Shown here in pieces: positions 44,389-57,756 of a stretch of 64,000 nucleotides of DNA; the first letter of the stretch is position 1, and the number at the start of each line of letters is the position of its first letter. A program made the translations under genes and the position numbers. Origin of the DNA: Solicoccozyma terricola (lineage: Eukaryota > Basidiomycota > Tremellomycetes > Filobasidiales > Piskurozymaceae); NCBI GenBank assembly GCA_001600875.1, contig BCLD01000015.1, positions 475,862-539,861 of the forward strand. Direction: 5' to 3'. Under the pieces are notes generated by a model that searched no databases, was not told the DNA's origin, and was given only the letters and a program-made list of their open reading frames with translations.

Positions 44389-45265
44389 TTACTGCCGGGC
44401 CGGTGCTTGTGAACTCCGCCGTGATAGCTCTCGCATCCATCGCTGCTCCACCTCGAAGACGCGATCTAGACGCAGGAGGTCCTGTGCAGCGGCCTGAGGG
44501 TCAGCTTTGGAGGCAATCAGGAAGAGCCGTGAGCCGGCGCGAACATTCCTCACGCGATTCGTCGTCTTCTCTTCCATTCGTAAGCCCAACTCCTGCAATG
44601 TGCCTCTACTGTCGTTGCCTTCGAACATCCAGAATTGCGGCTCGTCCGAGCGCTCCGTGTATTTTCTCTTCGACGATGTCGATTTCGAAGTGACATCCGT
44701 CAGAGTGGTATTGAAGCGCTGCATTTGATCTCGGATAAGGCAACCGCTAAGGTCGTCCTTTATCTTCGAATAACTGTCGGGATTATCAGCCGGAAAAATC
44801 TTGTTTAACCAGAGGCACAAAGGACAAAAGGGAACCTACTCGACAGGATACTCATTTCTAAACCACTTGATGATGAATCTGTCTCGATCGTCCAACGCGC
44901 CGTTCTGAATTCGACTGTCGTCTCGAAATTTGGACTTTTGAGAGGTCTCCCCACCGCTAAGCTTCGCGGCAGTCAGTGATGTTACCTCGTGAGTCGGACG
45001 AAAATCATCTCCATGCGTCTCGAGGTGTCGTTCTTTGGAGCGTGCCCTTGCAGGCTTGATCGGGCGTGTTGTAGAAGAAGATTGATCGACGCTCCGAATA
45101 GCTGGTTCCTGTGGAGGATCTCGTCCCCACCTTCGATGAGTCGCTGTTCCGTTTCCAACGGAGGATATTGTTACGGGAAGGTCCTCGACAGGTACCCTCT
45201 CAGGAAATGACTCTCCAATATATTTCTTTTTCTTCTTCTTTGGTTTGGTTGATAGCGCCTTGATA

Positions 45266-45296
<31 letters not shown>

Positions 45297-46582
45297 CTAC
45301 TGCCAATATTGCTGGCGGCCTCTCTGTGCCTTCCACGTACGTAGCAGTGGGAGTATGCACCGAAACCTGATGTAGAGTCGGTGGAGGTTGCGGTGGCCTG
45401 ACGGGCATCGCTGCGACGGGATGCACGGCCTGGGATGGGTTATGAGAGGCCGAAAGAGGTACCGAAGTCGCCGTAGCACCAGATAGCGATGGGTCCAGCG
45501 ACGACCCATATGGCGGCAGTTTGTCGCTCAGGTGCGGAAGACCCATTTGTGGTAATGCACCTTCCTGTTGAAATCCCCTCCAGCTCTCCTCAGAACCTGC
45601 CGTGAAAGCTCCAGGTGGAGGGATCCCGCCGGGCCATAATGGCGCCAACGTCCCAATATACAGTCTAGGGTATTTACCGTAGGGGAATTTGTGAGCGATC
45701 GCTAATTTTGCTTTATCAGGGTGCGCGAACCTGACATAACCACCGACTGTGTCTGCTGTACCATGCGAACGCCGGTCGGCCCCTTGATATCGTTTGGCGG
45801 TGACCCGACCGTATTCTTGCTCTAGGAAGTTGGCCACGAGATAAAAGTCATCCTCGCTGGGTAGGCCTCGGATTTGAACACCAGCGGTATCCACCAATTC
45901 CGTTGCGACTTGAGAAGCAGGTCGATGGAGGAATTGGTTGTATAAGCCAATGTCGAAAAATCGAACGGCAATCGTTTGAGTGCCATCAGTCTTGTTACGA
46001 CCTCGGAAAGCTATTGAGAAGACGAAGCCGTGACGTCTGAAAATGGCGAAGAGATCTCCAAGCTGTACTTTGTCAAGGTCAGGAATGGGTGCACGGAGGA
46101 AGAGTCATTTCAAGATTCTTACAGTGTAGCCCGATTTTATTCCAGAAATTATAAGTTCAGGACTCTTATTTTCATCCATGTCGAATCCATTAGCTCGAGC
46201 TCTAACGTCATATCCAATGGCGGGGAATCCAGCATGTTCGAGCGGTGGGCCTCCTCTGAGACCTGCTGCTGTAACAAGGATCTTTTCGGCTGTTAAGGGA
46301 AGCGCAACCAGATTAGGTCTTCCACTTGGAGGTGATGAACGTTGGAGGATCGAACCTACCATAGTATGGATCACTGAAGAAGACAAAAACCCTCGAGCTA
46401 TATCCATACGTAGGCATATCCATCTCTCCGCTATCACATCCCGACACGATCGAGACATATTTTCTCCACTGTTCGTCTGACATTGGTCGGCTGCTTGGTG
46501 GGAGATGTAAGCGGACCCAGTGAGCCTCGTTCCATCCAGGTGGTGCTCTTAGACCAGGGGGGAGTTCCAGAGTATCATCCAT
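44389..46582 (-). CDS. Putative RRM-type RNA-binding protein, otherwise unrecognised
   Basis: ATG 46580-46582 (MDDTLELPPGLRAPPGWNEA) was chosen as the first Met with coding-like sequence; an open frame runs on to a Met at 46750 but looks like leader. After several introns, segments RPNLVALPLTAEKILVTAAG, DLFAIFRRHGFVFSIAFRGR, TIAVRFFDIGLYNQFLHRPA and VQIRGLPSEDDFYLVANFLE, then GGYVRFAHPDKAKLAI, have RRM-like beta-alpha rhythm. This suggests two degenerate RNA-binding domains. A Pro/Ser-rich linker with a ten-Ser run and KKKKKKY precedes a C-terminal region (DRDRFIIKWFRNEYPVE, then RGTLQELGLRMEEKTTN). I do not recognise the family, and an RNA-binding role is inference. Confidence 0.65.
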
Positions 46583-46773
46583 GGATCGAAGAGGCTGAAG
46601 TCGACAAAGGATGAATGTAAAATAACATGAACAGCTCATGACACTGCTGAAATAATGCCAAGTCGCCGTTTCATTTAAAAGCCACGTGGCATCGATTAGA
46701 TCAACACTATGGAATACATTGGATATGACACAATCCTCGCTCAATGGCATCTATACCTTCGCCGTCCACATCC

Positions 46774-49700
46774 CTAGAGCTTCAGAGTAGGCGAGTACTT
46801 TGACTTGGCACGAAGAGCAGCTCCATATCGATAGAACAGGAACGGGATAGGTGCTGTTTTGCGATTTTTTTTTTGATCAGCCCGCCACTCTCTTCTTACA
46901 CGGGTGGAAACAGAACGAACCTAGTAATAAAGCGATGAATCCTAGAAGTGTGCTTGCCCAACGAGGATTCAGCTTCTGGTACATTTGAGTCGCGAAGAGT
47001 GGGAAACCAGCACCAAACAGCGATCGAATGACGGCTGCATAGTCGGTTGTTGGCGTCAGCCTGGGGCGCCGCTCATTCAGATATGAGTTCTCTCGACGTA
47101 CTGTTGGCTGATAACGCAGAAGCAGCTGCAAACAAGTATGTATCCACAAGGAAATTAAAAGATGAGACGAAGATACCAAGCGTTGCGAAACCTATGACAG
47201 CGCCGCCAATAGCAGGTCCGATCCAAGGGAGTCTATTTGTCGGAAGCCCCGCCTTGATGAGTACATCTACATGTGCGACTCAACCTGTTTCAAGACCAGA
47301 ACTCACGTAGGATAACTTGTCCACCCAAATATGAAGAAACCAGCGATAAACAATGGTGCACAGACCATCATCATCTCCAATCTAGCTTCAGGAGGAGTAG
47401 GATTAGGAGCGTTCTTGAGCGCAATTTTGCGATATCGAACGTCGAAAACCACAATGTAAAGGATTGTAGCTAGTACTCCGCCGCTGTGTGTGAGAAAGAA
47501 AGGTAAGATGTTAGACTGGAACATTGGGTGGGAAAAAAAGGGAAACGAATCGTACATGAAAACGCCGAGGAACATAAGACCAGTGATACCAGAGTTGAAA
47601 TGGTGGCCTTCGGTGAAGACGACAGGGAATGCTTCAAAGAGAAGATAGATACTGATGCGTAAAGGACGAAGTTAAATGCCTGAAGAGATCCGCAAGGCGC
47701 GCAGGTAACTCACCATCCATAGACGAAAGACCTGAATCGGAATCGACACTTGTTTAGCCACTCGTGAATTCAAAGGCTTAACATTCCACCTGGCCTACTC
47801 ACATATAAACAGTGACCGCCTGCAGAATCGGCTCCATTGCCAACAACTTGAAAGGCTTGACCAGAATGTCCCTTGCTCGATCTTTGAAAGCATGTTCCGT
47901 GCGATCGACTGTGGCGTTGAACAGGGAAAGAAATCAGCACCGGCTTCAGGAAAAGTATTTTGGGGCGTGGATTCCTTACGTGGAGCCCACCACAAATCTT
48001 CTCCGGATGATTTGCGGAGTCGTTTAGCTTTGATTTGCAAGAGACGAGGACCGTATGTCTCGGGGATGGTAAACAAGATGCTTTTAAGGATGAGGAATAT
48101 GTATTCAAATTAGCCCTCAAATAGAGACGATTGATATTGATGGCAGTGCTTCTCACATGAAAAAGCAAAAACCCGCAAACATGGTGAGCACCCCTGACGA
48201 TACAATAGTGACTGACATGAGATGAAGCTTCAAGCGTCACACAATAATTTGCACTCACAAAACAGCCATCTCCAGCTGGTTCCCGAGGCACCGATGAAGC
48301 CTCCAACGATAGGTCTGTAAACGTGCGCGACTCGTTCAATGAGAATGCCGATACCAGCTGCCTGATCAAGATGCGCACCCAAGAGCAGGACTGCATGACA
48401 AATATAAAGAAACAGGAATGTTTCAGCGTTTGGCCGCTTTTAAGATGGCAAACGGAGGGGTCCTGCAACTCACCCTGCGAATGGAGCCAATGAAAATAGA
48501 GACATGGCAATTCCTCTCCTGTCTGCGTCCCAGATGTCCGCGAGTAGCTGCAAGAAGGACAATCAGCTCGTGGGCCGTAGCACAAGCAGAACTACCGAAA
48601 AGATGACATACAGCACCAGCGTTCGTCAACTGTTCCAGAAAAATAATGTGTTAATCAGCTCATGATCTAATTTCTCCATCTTACAATCCATCCAAACCCC
48701 ACCGGACAACTGGCAAACAATCCTCCCAAAAACCTGAAGACCAGAATACTCGCTGTATTCCTGGAAAGTGCACAACCGACTTGGAAGCCAGTATAGCATG
48801 AAAAGGCGATGAGGAAGATCGGACGACGACCATATGTCTCTGAAAGTGGACCCCACAGGAGAGGACCGACTGTGTAGCCCGCAACGAAACTGTAAAATGG
48901 GAGGCAATCATCAGGTTTGCAGACCATAATCCTGCGAAAACGAGTGATGTGGGACGCACAGAGCTATTGTAAGGGTGGCAACCTCTGTCCCGAAACCGAA
49001 ATAAGCCATCATCTGCTCAATGACACCGGCTGTCAAACAGGCTTCATCAGCCTCCGCCATTCCACCATTCAACGCATTCAAGACTGCCTCTCACAAGGTG
49101 CAGAAGAAGCAAACGTCGAGTTCAAGACCAAGAGAGATGCAGCGGCAGTGATATACCACCTATAGGCTACCGTCCAATTCTGAGGCACAAACATCAAACA
49201 ACAGTCAGTACTCTTTCGCGCGAGATATGATGCTGGACATGCTCCACCTACCTTCGGGTTCGCCTTCTCGCCTTGGTCCCATCTAACCATCCATTCTTCG
49301 TCATCCTTCTCCATGTCAGGCCCTTCACTTCCTTCCTCTATAATTTCTCCCCCTGCCTCAAGGGACCTTCCAGATCTCCTCGAAACTCTCGATGCGATCT
49401 TCTGTAACCGACGGTTTTCTCGAGCTTCTGCGTCTTCGCGGGATCGTACAGGTGGATACGCAGAATGTTCATCGTCTGCCGGAGCGACTGAGCCCATTGG
49501 GCAAACTGTTTTGATGCGCGAATATTAGTATTAGCATCGGTCTTCGAATTGGGAGGAGGAGGAGGAGGAGGAGGAGGAAAAAGACAGAGGGCACGCACCG
49601 ACAGCTGGCTGTGATGTCATTCGTCGCAAGTCGGATGCCACACCTGGACCTTTCAACAATTCATCTGCTCGAATGTTCACTGTATTCGCTCTGGTGCTCC

Positions 49701-50043
49701 CTTGTTTCTTCATTGCACTGGTCATGGCTGGCGTCCCAGGAGTTCCTCCCTTTTCACCGGAGACGAAGTCTGCGCCTGCAATGTAACCCGTCTCCCCACC
49801 CTTCTTCTCCCTCGGAGAAAGGGGTCGACTGTCCGGACTCCATGCTTCCCTTACTATCTCTGCTTGTCTGACTATAGGGTCTTCCGTTCCATCACGCGAG
49901 AGCCGTGGACGGAGTTGATGATGCGGGAAATTGGGTAGGGGAGTAGCGAGAGGTACATCGGCGGTCGCTAGGTGTTGGGATGAGGTCGAGGGTGTTGGAG
50001 AGGGATGAACGGTCGATGAAGCCGCTTCTGAGGGCGATGACAT
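46774..50043 (-). CDS. MFS transporter, DHA1 drug:H+ / polyamine antiporter type
   Basis: Plasma-membrane exporter resembling fungal Tpo/Flr-type pumps. ATG 50041-50043 (MSSPSEAASSTVHPSPTPST) opens a disordered cytosolic head of roughly 250 residues. Then WMVRWDQGEKANPKNWTVAY precedes helix 1. Diagnostic parts: LFVAGYTVGPLLWGPLSETY and GRRP (motif A), ILVFRFLGGLFASCPV, NAGAVLADIWDADRRGIAMS and GPIVGGFIGASGTSWRWLFW (motif C region), then FLIPETYGPRLLQIKAKRLR. The second half includes FEAFPVVFTEGHHFNSGITG, WIGPAIGGAVIGFATL, FNFLVDTYLFAAASALSANS and RSLFGAGFPLFATQMYQKLN. It ends KSKYSPTLKL. More than a dozen introns interrupt it. Substrate unknown. Confidence 0.9.
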
Positions 50044-50532
50044 TGTGTGTCCTTGTTCTGTTTGTTATTGATTTGCAAACTTGACGGAGGTTACCGAGTC
50101 ACCTGGAGAGTGGAGAAGTCACAAGAACTTTATGAAATGGACAAGGAACTCGCGCTCCAATCTCGGTTAAGTGCCTGGAGGTTGACACAGCCTGGAATAG
50201 AAATATGAATATGACGAGGTCGAATTGCTTACCCCACCCCGGCTCCAAAGTGCAAATCAAAAATTTCCCAACTTTCCGTCCAAGCCGGTAATGCTCACGC
50301 CGATCGGAGAGATTCCTATTTTTTTTCCGGTGGCGAGCGACCTCGACAGCCGGCGGCAGGACGCGATGCCGAGGGCTGAAAGTGAGACATTGCGTCATCG
50401 CGTGGTCGAGCGATGTTGAGTGACATTCCATCGGGAACAGGGTAGAGACCCATATGCTATAGAGAGACAGAGTCGTAGATACAAAGTACACTGTCGCGAC
50501 GTCCATCAAACCCATCCCCGCAGCCCAAATCA
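50044..50532. other. Intergenic, MFS promoter
   Basis: Upstream region of the MFS gene and downstream region of the large disordered protein, both minus strand. Nothing distinctive beyond short open frames that look like chance. Confidence 0.4.
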
Positions 50533-53500
50533 TCACCGCGTTCCACTCTTCCTCCGTCTCAATGACGGTCTCTTGCTCAGCTTCCGCTCAACCTTCCACG
50601 TTGTCGCCTTGACGCCAGACATCCCCCTCCATCGATTACTTTCCAAACTCCCAGCGTCCCACTCCTCACCTTCCAATATCAGCTCACGAGGTGGTAGCCC
50701 GGCTTCCGTGGCTCCCGGAGATGAGATGGCAAAAACAGGTGGCGGTGGTCTCCGATCTATGATCGCCTGAGGTTGCGCGAATTGCTTCGGCACAGCGGGA
50801 ACAGGCGGTATCTCGTCTTTGGGTGGTGAAGACTTGGAGACCACGCTTTGTTTGAGGAGATGAGCTCGTAGAGATTTGATGGATTGAGTACGTTTCGCTT
50901 CTCTTCGTGGTGTATCGACTTCAGTCTCATCCACCGGCCTTGGAGGCGTAGGAGGTTGATAGAAGAAAGATTGTGTAAAATCCGGTTCATGATGGTAAGC
51001 CTGCTCCACCGTTTCATTATAAGCTTCCACTTCATCGACGTTGTCGGTATATTGATATCGTGGAGAATCATCCTTGTGCTTGTAAAGCGCGTTGAACCCT
51101 TGTGGTTTGTTACTCGACCAGTCCAGGTTATCAGAAGTCCACTCGAGACGAGGGGAGAGTGTTGGAGATGTCGATTCCGCAACGCTGGTGCTGGCCGTGG
51201 GTGCCGAAGTCATCTGTGCGAACTTGAGGGCGCTCAGACTGAAGACGTTACGCAGTGTTTTGAAGCGGGAACCTGGCACGACGGTGGCACTGACGACAAT
51301 GGACGGTTCGATCGGTGGATTCGTAGCCGCAGTGAAGGGTGGTAGATCTTCCGCTCGGTTGGAATCACATACGATCGGATCTCCTCGAACGAGTTTGGGT
51401 GATGCAGGTCGCGTGGTCGACATGAGAGACGTCACAGCTCTAGGGGGAAGAGGGCGATTGACCAGCTGAGGGTTTGTGGGAGGCGCTTGAGATCGTCCTC
51501 CTGTGCTCGTAGAGGAGACGGCTGATCGTTGCATTGTCGGCGGCGGACGAACAGCTGTGTGCCTTGACCACGGCATGCCGAACGCTGGGAACCATCCAGC
51601 TGGTTTGTCACCTCCCTTGAGAGGCTCATCAGCTAGGCGGTTGTAAACGAGCGCAGGGACAGATTGGGCGTTTTTGAGCTGGCGGGTGATAGTCGCGTCA
51701 GGTTTGGTCGTACCGGAGGCGTCAAAGGTCGTGGAGGCGGTCGTTAGCGAGACCGCTGGAGGAGATGCGGTCCGACGGGGTGATGGAGAAGAGACAGGTG
51801 TTTGCACTCGAGCTTGGCTGCCGGGCAGGGTAGCGACGGTGCCGACCGTGTGTGGCGGAGACTCGCTGACTGAAGTCGTGGATAGGGACGATGAATCGTG
51901 GGACGAGGAGCAAACGCTGATCCTATCAAAGTCTCCCGAGCAGCCAGCTTCGTACGCTAGGGGATCGAATATCGACTCCTCGGTTGAAGGGGTCTGTTGA
52001 CGCCTGGGCGTGGTTGGTACTCTGATACCGCTAAGCTCTCCATCCGCCAATTCGATCTCCCCTTCTACCTCAAGGATGTCATCGGATTCCGTCGTCTCTG
52101 TAGAGGCTTCCCGCAGTAATGGTCTAATCGTTGCGTCCGACGTGTCCGAAGCGCCAGACGTGGAGCTGGTCATCGGGGAGTGTTCTTCCGCTGGAGTCTT
52201 GTCGCGGAGGAAGACGATCTGACCGTCGTCGCTTGCTGCTTGAACGACGACCGCTGGAACGACCGGCCTCACCACCTCGATCTCCAATGCCACCCTATTC
52301 AAGACCTTCCTTTTCCTCTTGATGGGAGAACCATCCCCCCAAGTCGAATCCCGATCATTCACGGCGATATCACTCCAGTGTCTCGGTGACAATCTTTCCA
52401 ACACGTTGTTAGCTGGACTCTCTTCTGCTCGTGGGACTTTGATTCTTGATTGTAACGGTTCATCCGACCAATCGAAACCGGTCACTCTAGATGGGATATC
52501 ATTCTCCGACCGCATCTTGCGAATCCCATCGTGGCCTTCAATTCGACGAACGACGTAGGGATCTTCAAGTACCTCCATCGTCGATCTCAACGCTGCCTCG
52601 AGAGCATATTTCGCCGAGGATCCAGTCATGCCAACGGGAGAATCATCGGATGTGTTCGTCGTCGAGCCCCATGGCAGAGCAAGATTCGTCCACCATGAGT
52701 TTGAAGATGCCGATGTGGAAGGAGCTGGAGTGAATTCTGAGCTGCTATTTTCAACGGGTTGGTATAGCAATGAGGATTGAATGGAGTCATTTACTTCGAT
52801 ATCAAACCCGACTTGGTCCTTTGATATCACCGGCGATTCCATCCCAATTCCCAAACTCCTCGGAGAATCCAACGTCGATTTAACCTTTCTCAAACCTCTC
52901 TCTTTTATCATCTTTTTCAACTTTTCAGCTTCCGGCGTAAACACTCTCGTGTCTTTATAACCAGCTCGCGATAACAAGTCCTCGAGAGATTGGTATTCAA
53001 CGGATCGGAATGAGGTTGTTGGTAATTGTGCAGTTGGAGAGTTGGATCGAGGTCGTCGTGTGCCGGGTGCAGGTGTTGCAATAGATGGTGGTGGTGGTGG
53101 TGGTGGTGGGTGACCAGATGAAAAATTAGGAAGTGGTTTCCGAGGTTTCCGAGATGATCTACTTCTGTTCTGTGTCGGTGTCGGTGTTGGTGCCGGCGTT
53201 GGTGTTTGTATAATCGTCTGACCAGGTGGGATCAACACATCCACATTCTCCTTCATATTATGTCCAGATCCAGATTCAATACCCTGACCATCCATCATCA
53301 CTGATTTCGAAATCTTATTACCGTTTTTCGACTTTGATTTCCCATTCTTCGACTTTGAACTTTTTCTCGGTGCAGTCGTCGTCGTAGCCGTAATCGTTGT
53401 CGTCATCGCAGAACCCAACGTCAATCCATCCGTCGTATTCGAATTATTCAATGCACTCGAATCAACCGACATCATCATACCAAATTCCAAACATTCAACT

Positions 53501-54169
53501 CTCCCAGTATCGATTTTCGATTCCTTCCCAGTGTTGTAACCACCACCACCACCACCACCACCTCCTCCTCTCAAGCTATCCACATTCTTCCCCATCATCC
53601 CACCACCCATTCCCAAAACCCCACCTAACCGTCTCCCACTCCCCTCCGCCACCCCCGACCCCGACCCCGTTGCAAATTGGTCGAAATCAGGCCGTTTTGG
53701 TAAATTCGGATTGAATGGTAAACTACGTTGTTTTGATAATGTATGTGGGTATTGTTTCGGTGTAGGTTTTGTCGTGGTAGTTTTGGTGTTGGGGTGGTTG
53801 TTGTTGTTGTTGGTGGTGGTGGTGGTGGTGGTGGTGGCGAAGGAGGAAGGAGGTTTGGAAGGAACAGAAGGAGGAAGAATAGGTAGAGTACGTTGATTTG
53901 ATATATTATCATCATTTGATGCCTAGTTGTTTTACCCCCCAAATCGCGTTAGTTCGGTTTGGTTTTTTTATTTTCGTCTATAAGGTTGAAAAGAAGTTTT
54001 TCGTTCTGCGACGTACTTTACGAGTAATAGTACGAAGACCTCTATCGCTTAATCCATTACTTTTCTCAACTGGTTTCAAAGTACTACCTGATTTACCGGT
54101 GTTGCTTGAGGAGGTGCTGGTGCTGGTGGTGCCGCTGTTCGGCTTGCGTTTGCTAGATGATCCGGACAT
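50533..54169 (-). CDS. Large disordered protein, unrecognised
   Basis: About 1,200 residues in two exons. Exon 1 (ATG 54167-54169) reads MSGSSSKRKPNSGTTSTSTS and ends TITRK before a GTACGT donor. Exon 2 starts ASNDDNISNQRTLPILPPSV and runs without further introns to the TGA at 50533. The protein is rich in Ser, Thr and Pro. It has a Thr run, a nine-Gly run, a nine-Pro run and basic clusters (KSSKSKNGKSKSKNG, SLRRRKSGTR at the end). Patches that look more constrained are RSVEYQSLEDLLSRAGYKDT, RVFTPEAEKLKKMIKERGLR, YALEAALRSTMEVLEDPYVV and LPPRELILEGEEWDAGSLES. No known domain is recognised; a signalling scaffold is possible but unproven. It is head to head with RAD23. Confidence 0.75.
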
Positions 54170-54682
54170 GATTGATATGTGAATGAAAGGATGATTGATA
54201 ATAGTCGTGATAGAGAGGGTTCCTTCTCAATGGGAGAAAAAGGGAGGTCGGTTTGGGGGGGGGGGGGGGAGGGGGGTTGTGCTACTGTGTTATGACGAAG
54301 ACACAGTGCGTTGTTAAAGCACCCTTCATTGAAAATTGAACCGTATCAGTTGTAAATTCGTTCCAAACTCACCTTTGTATGTGCGAATGAGGTGATTCTC
54401 GATATATATGTGTCAAGTTATGGATAGCAGCATGACGCGAATGAATGAATGAATGAATGAATGAAGGAAACTGTTCTGAAGGGACGGTGGGGTATGTTGA
54501 TGCAAGATCTCTGTTGTTTGTTGACGGGATGGGATCTGCGGACATCGGGGGTACCTGATGTCCGTGGATGTGATGTCCGCGGGGGCCACAGGGTGACGAC
54601 GAGGAAGCGTGAGTAGGATCACCACACAGCTAGCACAGTAGCACCACACACCATACACACACACACCACCATCTTATAAACA
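54170..54682. promoter_or_regulatory. Divergent promoter, disordered protein / RAD23
   Basis: The 513 bp hold a 15-G run (54255-54269) and a tetranucleotide repeat of six ATGA units (54441-54465). GATGTCCG occurs in near-direct repeat (about 54556-54577). A CACA-rich leader ends CTTATAAACAATGG at the RAD23 start. Confidence 0.5.
54441..54465. repeat. ATGA tetranucleotide microsatellite
   Basis: Six tandem ATGA units in the promoter between the disordered-protein gene and RAD23. A likely length-variable marker. Confidence 0.85.
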
Positions 54683-57600
54683 ATGGTCAAACTCACAATC
54701 AAGACCGTACAGAACAAGGTAAAGCGTCGTCCCCTCCTTCCCACCCCCACCCCCACCGCAGGACCTCAATCGAGTAAACATGCGCGAGGGGAGTGGGGGT
54801 GGAAGGTCTCTCAATCAATTTGGCTGATTTGATTCGTCTTTGGATAGGTGTTTCAAGTCGATGCTGGAGAGTCTGATACGGTGAGTTTTTATCCGAGGTG
54901 TTAGTTTGGCGTTGGTTGGCGGGGTGAGAGTTGGATAGGGAGTGTTAGGGATAGCCCGCAATGCGGAGGAAATCATATCATCGTTCCAATCAAAAGATGA
55001 TGGGTGGTCGATTGTGGCGTTTTGAATATTTGAACATCCAATCCAGAATATTGACCCTTTTTGTTTCTTTTCATTTTTCTATCCTCCCCTTCGTTCAATT
55101 CATTTGATGTTCTCTCATCGTACATCTTCTCCCTCCGTCATCCACCAACACCACCTATCTCCACCCTCCCCCCCCCGAATCAATCACACCAACAACCAAA
55201 AATCACCAGATCGCCGACGTCAAAGCCAAGATAAATCAAACACAAGGATTCGCGATTGATTCTCAGAAGATTATTTATGCTGGTGAGTTTGTTGGCGGGA
55301 AGTGAGATTTGGGCGCGGTCGAGGTTTGTGGGAGGTTGACGGGAGGTTGATGAGAGGTTAAACGGTTGATGGGAGTGGATGGGAAGGCGGGAAGTTGGGA
55401 GGTTGGGACTTGGGACTTGGAGTCGATGAGAGGCTGGGTTGTGATTCTATGGTGTGAAGGTGTACGACAAGGAGAGGATGGATGAAAGATGGATGAAGGA
55501 TTTCGAATGTCGATGTGCGGTTGACTAACTCTGGGAATCTCCATTTTTCCATATCCGTTTTCGCACACGTCCTCTCGCTCCGACCACGACCACCAAACCA
55601 CTCCCGCATCATCGCCCTTTCCCTCTTTTGTCTTGTACGTCGATCTTACACCACAATCCCATTCACCCAACGCAGGTAAAATCCTTCAAGATGCTACTAC
55701 AGTTGCACAACATAACATCAAAGAAAAGGATTTCCTAGTCGTCATGGTAACAAAGGTGAGGATCCATACCAACCCCAATACTCTTATTTCCATCTAAATC
55801 TTACATTTTCTCGCTGTAACTTACTCCCAACCCTCGTTCCAGCCAAAAGCTACCCCAGCTGCTGCTCCAGCTCCATCAATTCCAACTCCCCAAACTACCG
55901 CAGAACCTACAACTCCGACACCAGCTGTAGCTGTCGCACCAATCGAGAGTGCGCAATCGACAACTTCTGCTCCTGTGACTGAATCAGCAACTGCGACAAC
56001 TGGAGAGACAACAACTTTCGGTGATCAAACTTCATTCGGTAGGTCCTTCTTCGTCCCTACTTCTTCCCTGCTTTTCCATTACCGTCAGTCGCTGAGAACC
56101 TTGCCACCTCTCCGCAACCGAAAAACCAAAAACAGTCACAGGTTCAGCTCTTCAATCAGCCGTAGATGGAATGGTAGAAATGGGATTCGAGAGAGATCAA
56201 GTGATGAGAGCTTTACGAGCTAGTTTTAATAACCCAGATAGAGCAGTCGAGTATTTGATGAATGTGAGTAGCGAATTGGTATTCTCCTTTTTTTTCGAAT
56301 CATCTCCCTGATGTTCTGCCCATTTCTCTTTTTTTTTTTTTTTGACCGGTGTTCAGGGAATCCCAGCGGGGTTGGATCAACCTCAACCTCAAGCGCAAGC
56401 TCCAGCTGCTGCACAAGCTGCTCCAGTCGCACCAGTTACTCCAGTTGCTCCAGTTGCTCCAATTCCTCCAATTGTTCCAGCCGCTACTGCGCCGCCTGTG
56501 AGTTTCGGCATCCGTCCGACCTTGACCTCGTTCACATACCAGGTGTTAAAATTGAGTGCCCTCCCGATTTATTCCAGGCTCCGACTCCGTCTACTCAACC
56601 TGCTGGGAACGCACCTGCTGATAATCTCTTCGCTGTGAGTTTCGGTGTGTGTGGCCGTCTACCCGAACGAACGACTAATCGTGGCACGTTTTATCGGGAT
56701 GACTCTAATGACAGGCTGCTGCCGCTGCGAGTAAGTTTCCGCAACTGAGAGCGTTGGGTCCGGATCGAACGGGAAGCTGACTTTGGAAGGAATATTTTAT
56801 TCACTCACGAACTGGAATAGTGAACGCGCAACGAGGTGCTCCGACTGCGTCTCAAGCTGCGACCGGCGCTCCTGGCGGTGGTGGTCAATTGCCACCAGGT
56901 GCCGGTGCTGCTGCGCTTGCCCAGCTGGTCAATGACCCTGTTATGAATGAGATTCGACAGGTGAGAGCTCGAAATGCTTGTTCTCTGCATACCGAACTGA
57001 AAAAGCCGTCTTTTTCTGTTCGTGGTTGTTTTTTTTTGTTTGCTACAGATGGTTCGTGAAAACCCGGCATACATCCAACCTTTTATGCAACATCTCGCTA
57101 CAACCAACCCACAACTCGCTCAACTGATCAACCAGAACCCAGAAGCGCTCTTACAGTTGCTCGGTGGCGATGAGGAAGACGAGGAGGGTGAAATGGGTCA
57201 ATGGGGCGGTGGTGGTGGTGGTGGACATGTCATTCAATTGACTGAACAGGAAGCGGAAGCAGTTCGGAGGGTGAGTTGGACACACCCCACCTCCTACCTC
57301 ATCTCGTCTTGGGACGCACGCGTGTGGTACCTCCGGGGATGCCTTTTTTTTTTTTTTTTTCCTCTTTCTCTTTTTTCCTATTTGGCACCCCCCTCTTCCC
57401 CCAGAACGGTTGCTCGGCGGTAACAGCATCCGGTTTTTTGCTGATTAGTCTCTTTCCTTGATTTTGCCTTCCCTGTCCTGGCCCGCCCTGCCTTTTTTTT
57501 TTCTTTTTTTTTTTTCCTCTTTTGGGTGACGTTTTAATCCTCGGGAGCATAGCTCGAGTCCCTTGGATTCCCTCGTGAAGCAGCTCTACAGGCGTATCGT

Positions 57601-57756
57601 GAGTCGGATGATCGGCTGACCATGGAATCGTTTGAATAAAAATCCCTAAAGCCAACCCGAAAAACCCCCCGTCTTTGAACAGTGATCTCGGACAAGGATG
57701 AGGGCAGGGCTGCGAATTTCCTGTTTGACAATCCAGACTTTGGTAATGATGATTAG
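54683..57756 (+). CDS. RAD23: Rad23 ubiquitin receptor / nucleotide-excision-repair factor
   Basis: Rad23 shuttles ubiquitinated proteins to the proteasome and stabilises Rad4/XPC in DNA repair. Exon 1 ([12 protein letters not shown]) and a 33-nt exon 2 (54848-54880, [11 protein letters not shown]) begin the ubiquitin-like domain, continued by [20 protein letters not shown] and [21 protein letters not shown] Pro/Ala/Thr linker follows. UBA1 is [20 protein letters not shown] plus [21 protein letters not shown] second Pro/Ala/Gln linker leads to the Rad4-binding domain, [20 protein letters not shown] with [23 protein letters not shown]2, [15 protein letters not shown] plus [20 protein letters not shown], is split by an intron. 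The TAG is at 57754-57756. The domain set and order are complete, with about ten introns. Confidence 0.96.

Noticed and set aside
51432..52733. Several 60-108-codon + strand frames opposite the large disordered protein
   Set aside because: They are antisense shadows of a continuous coding exon over 3 kb long.
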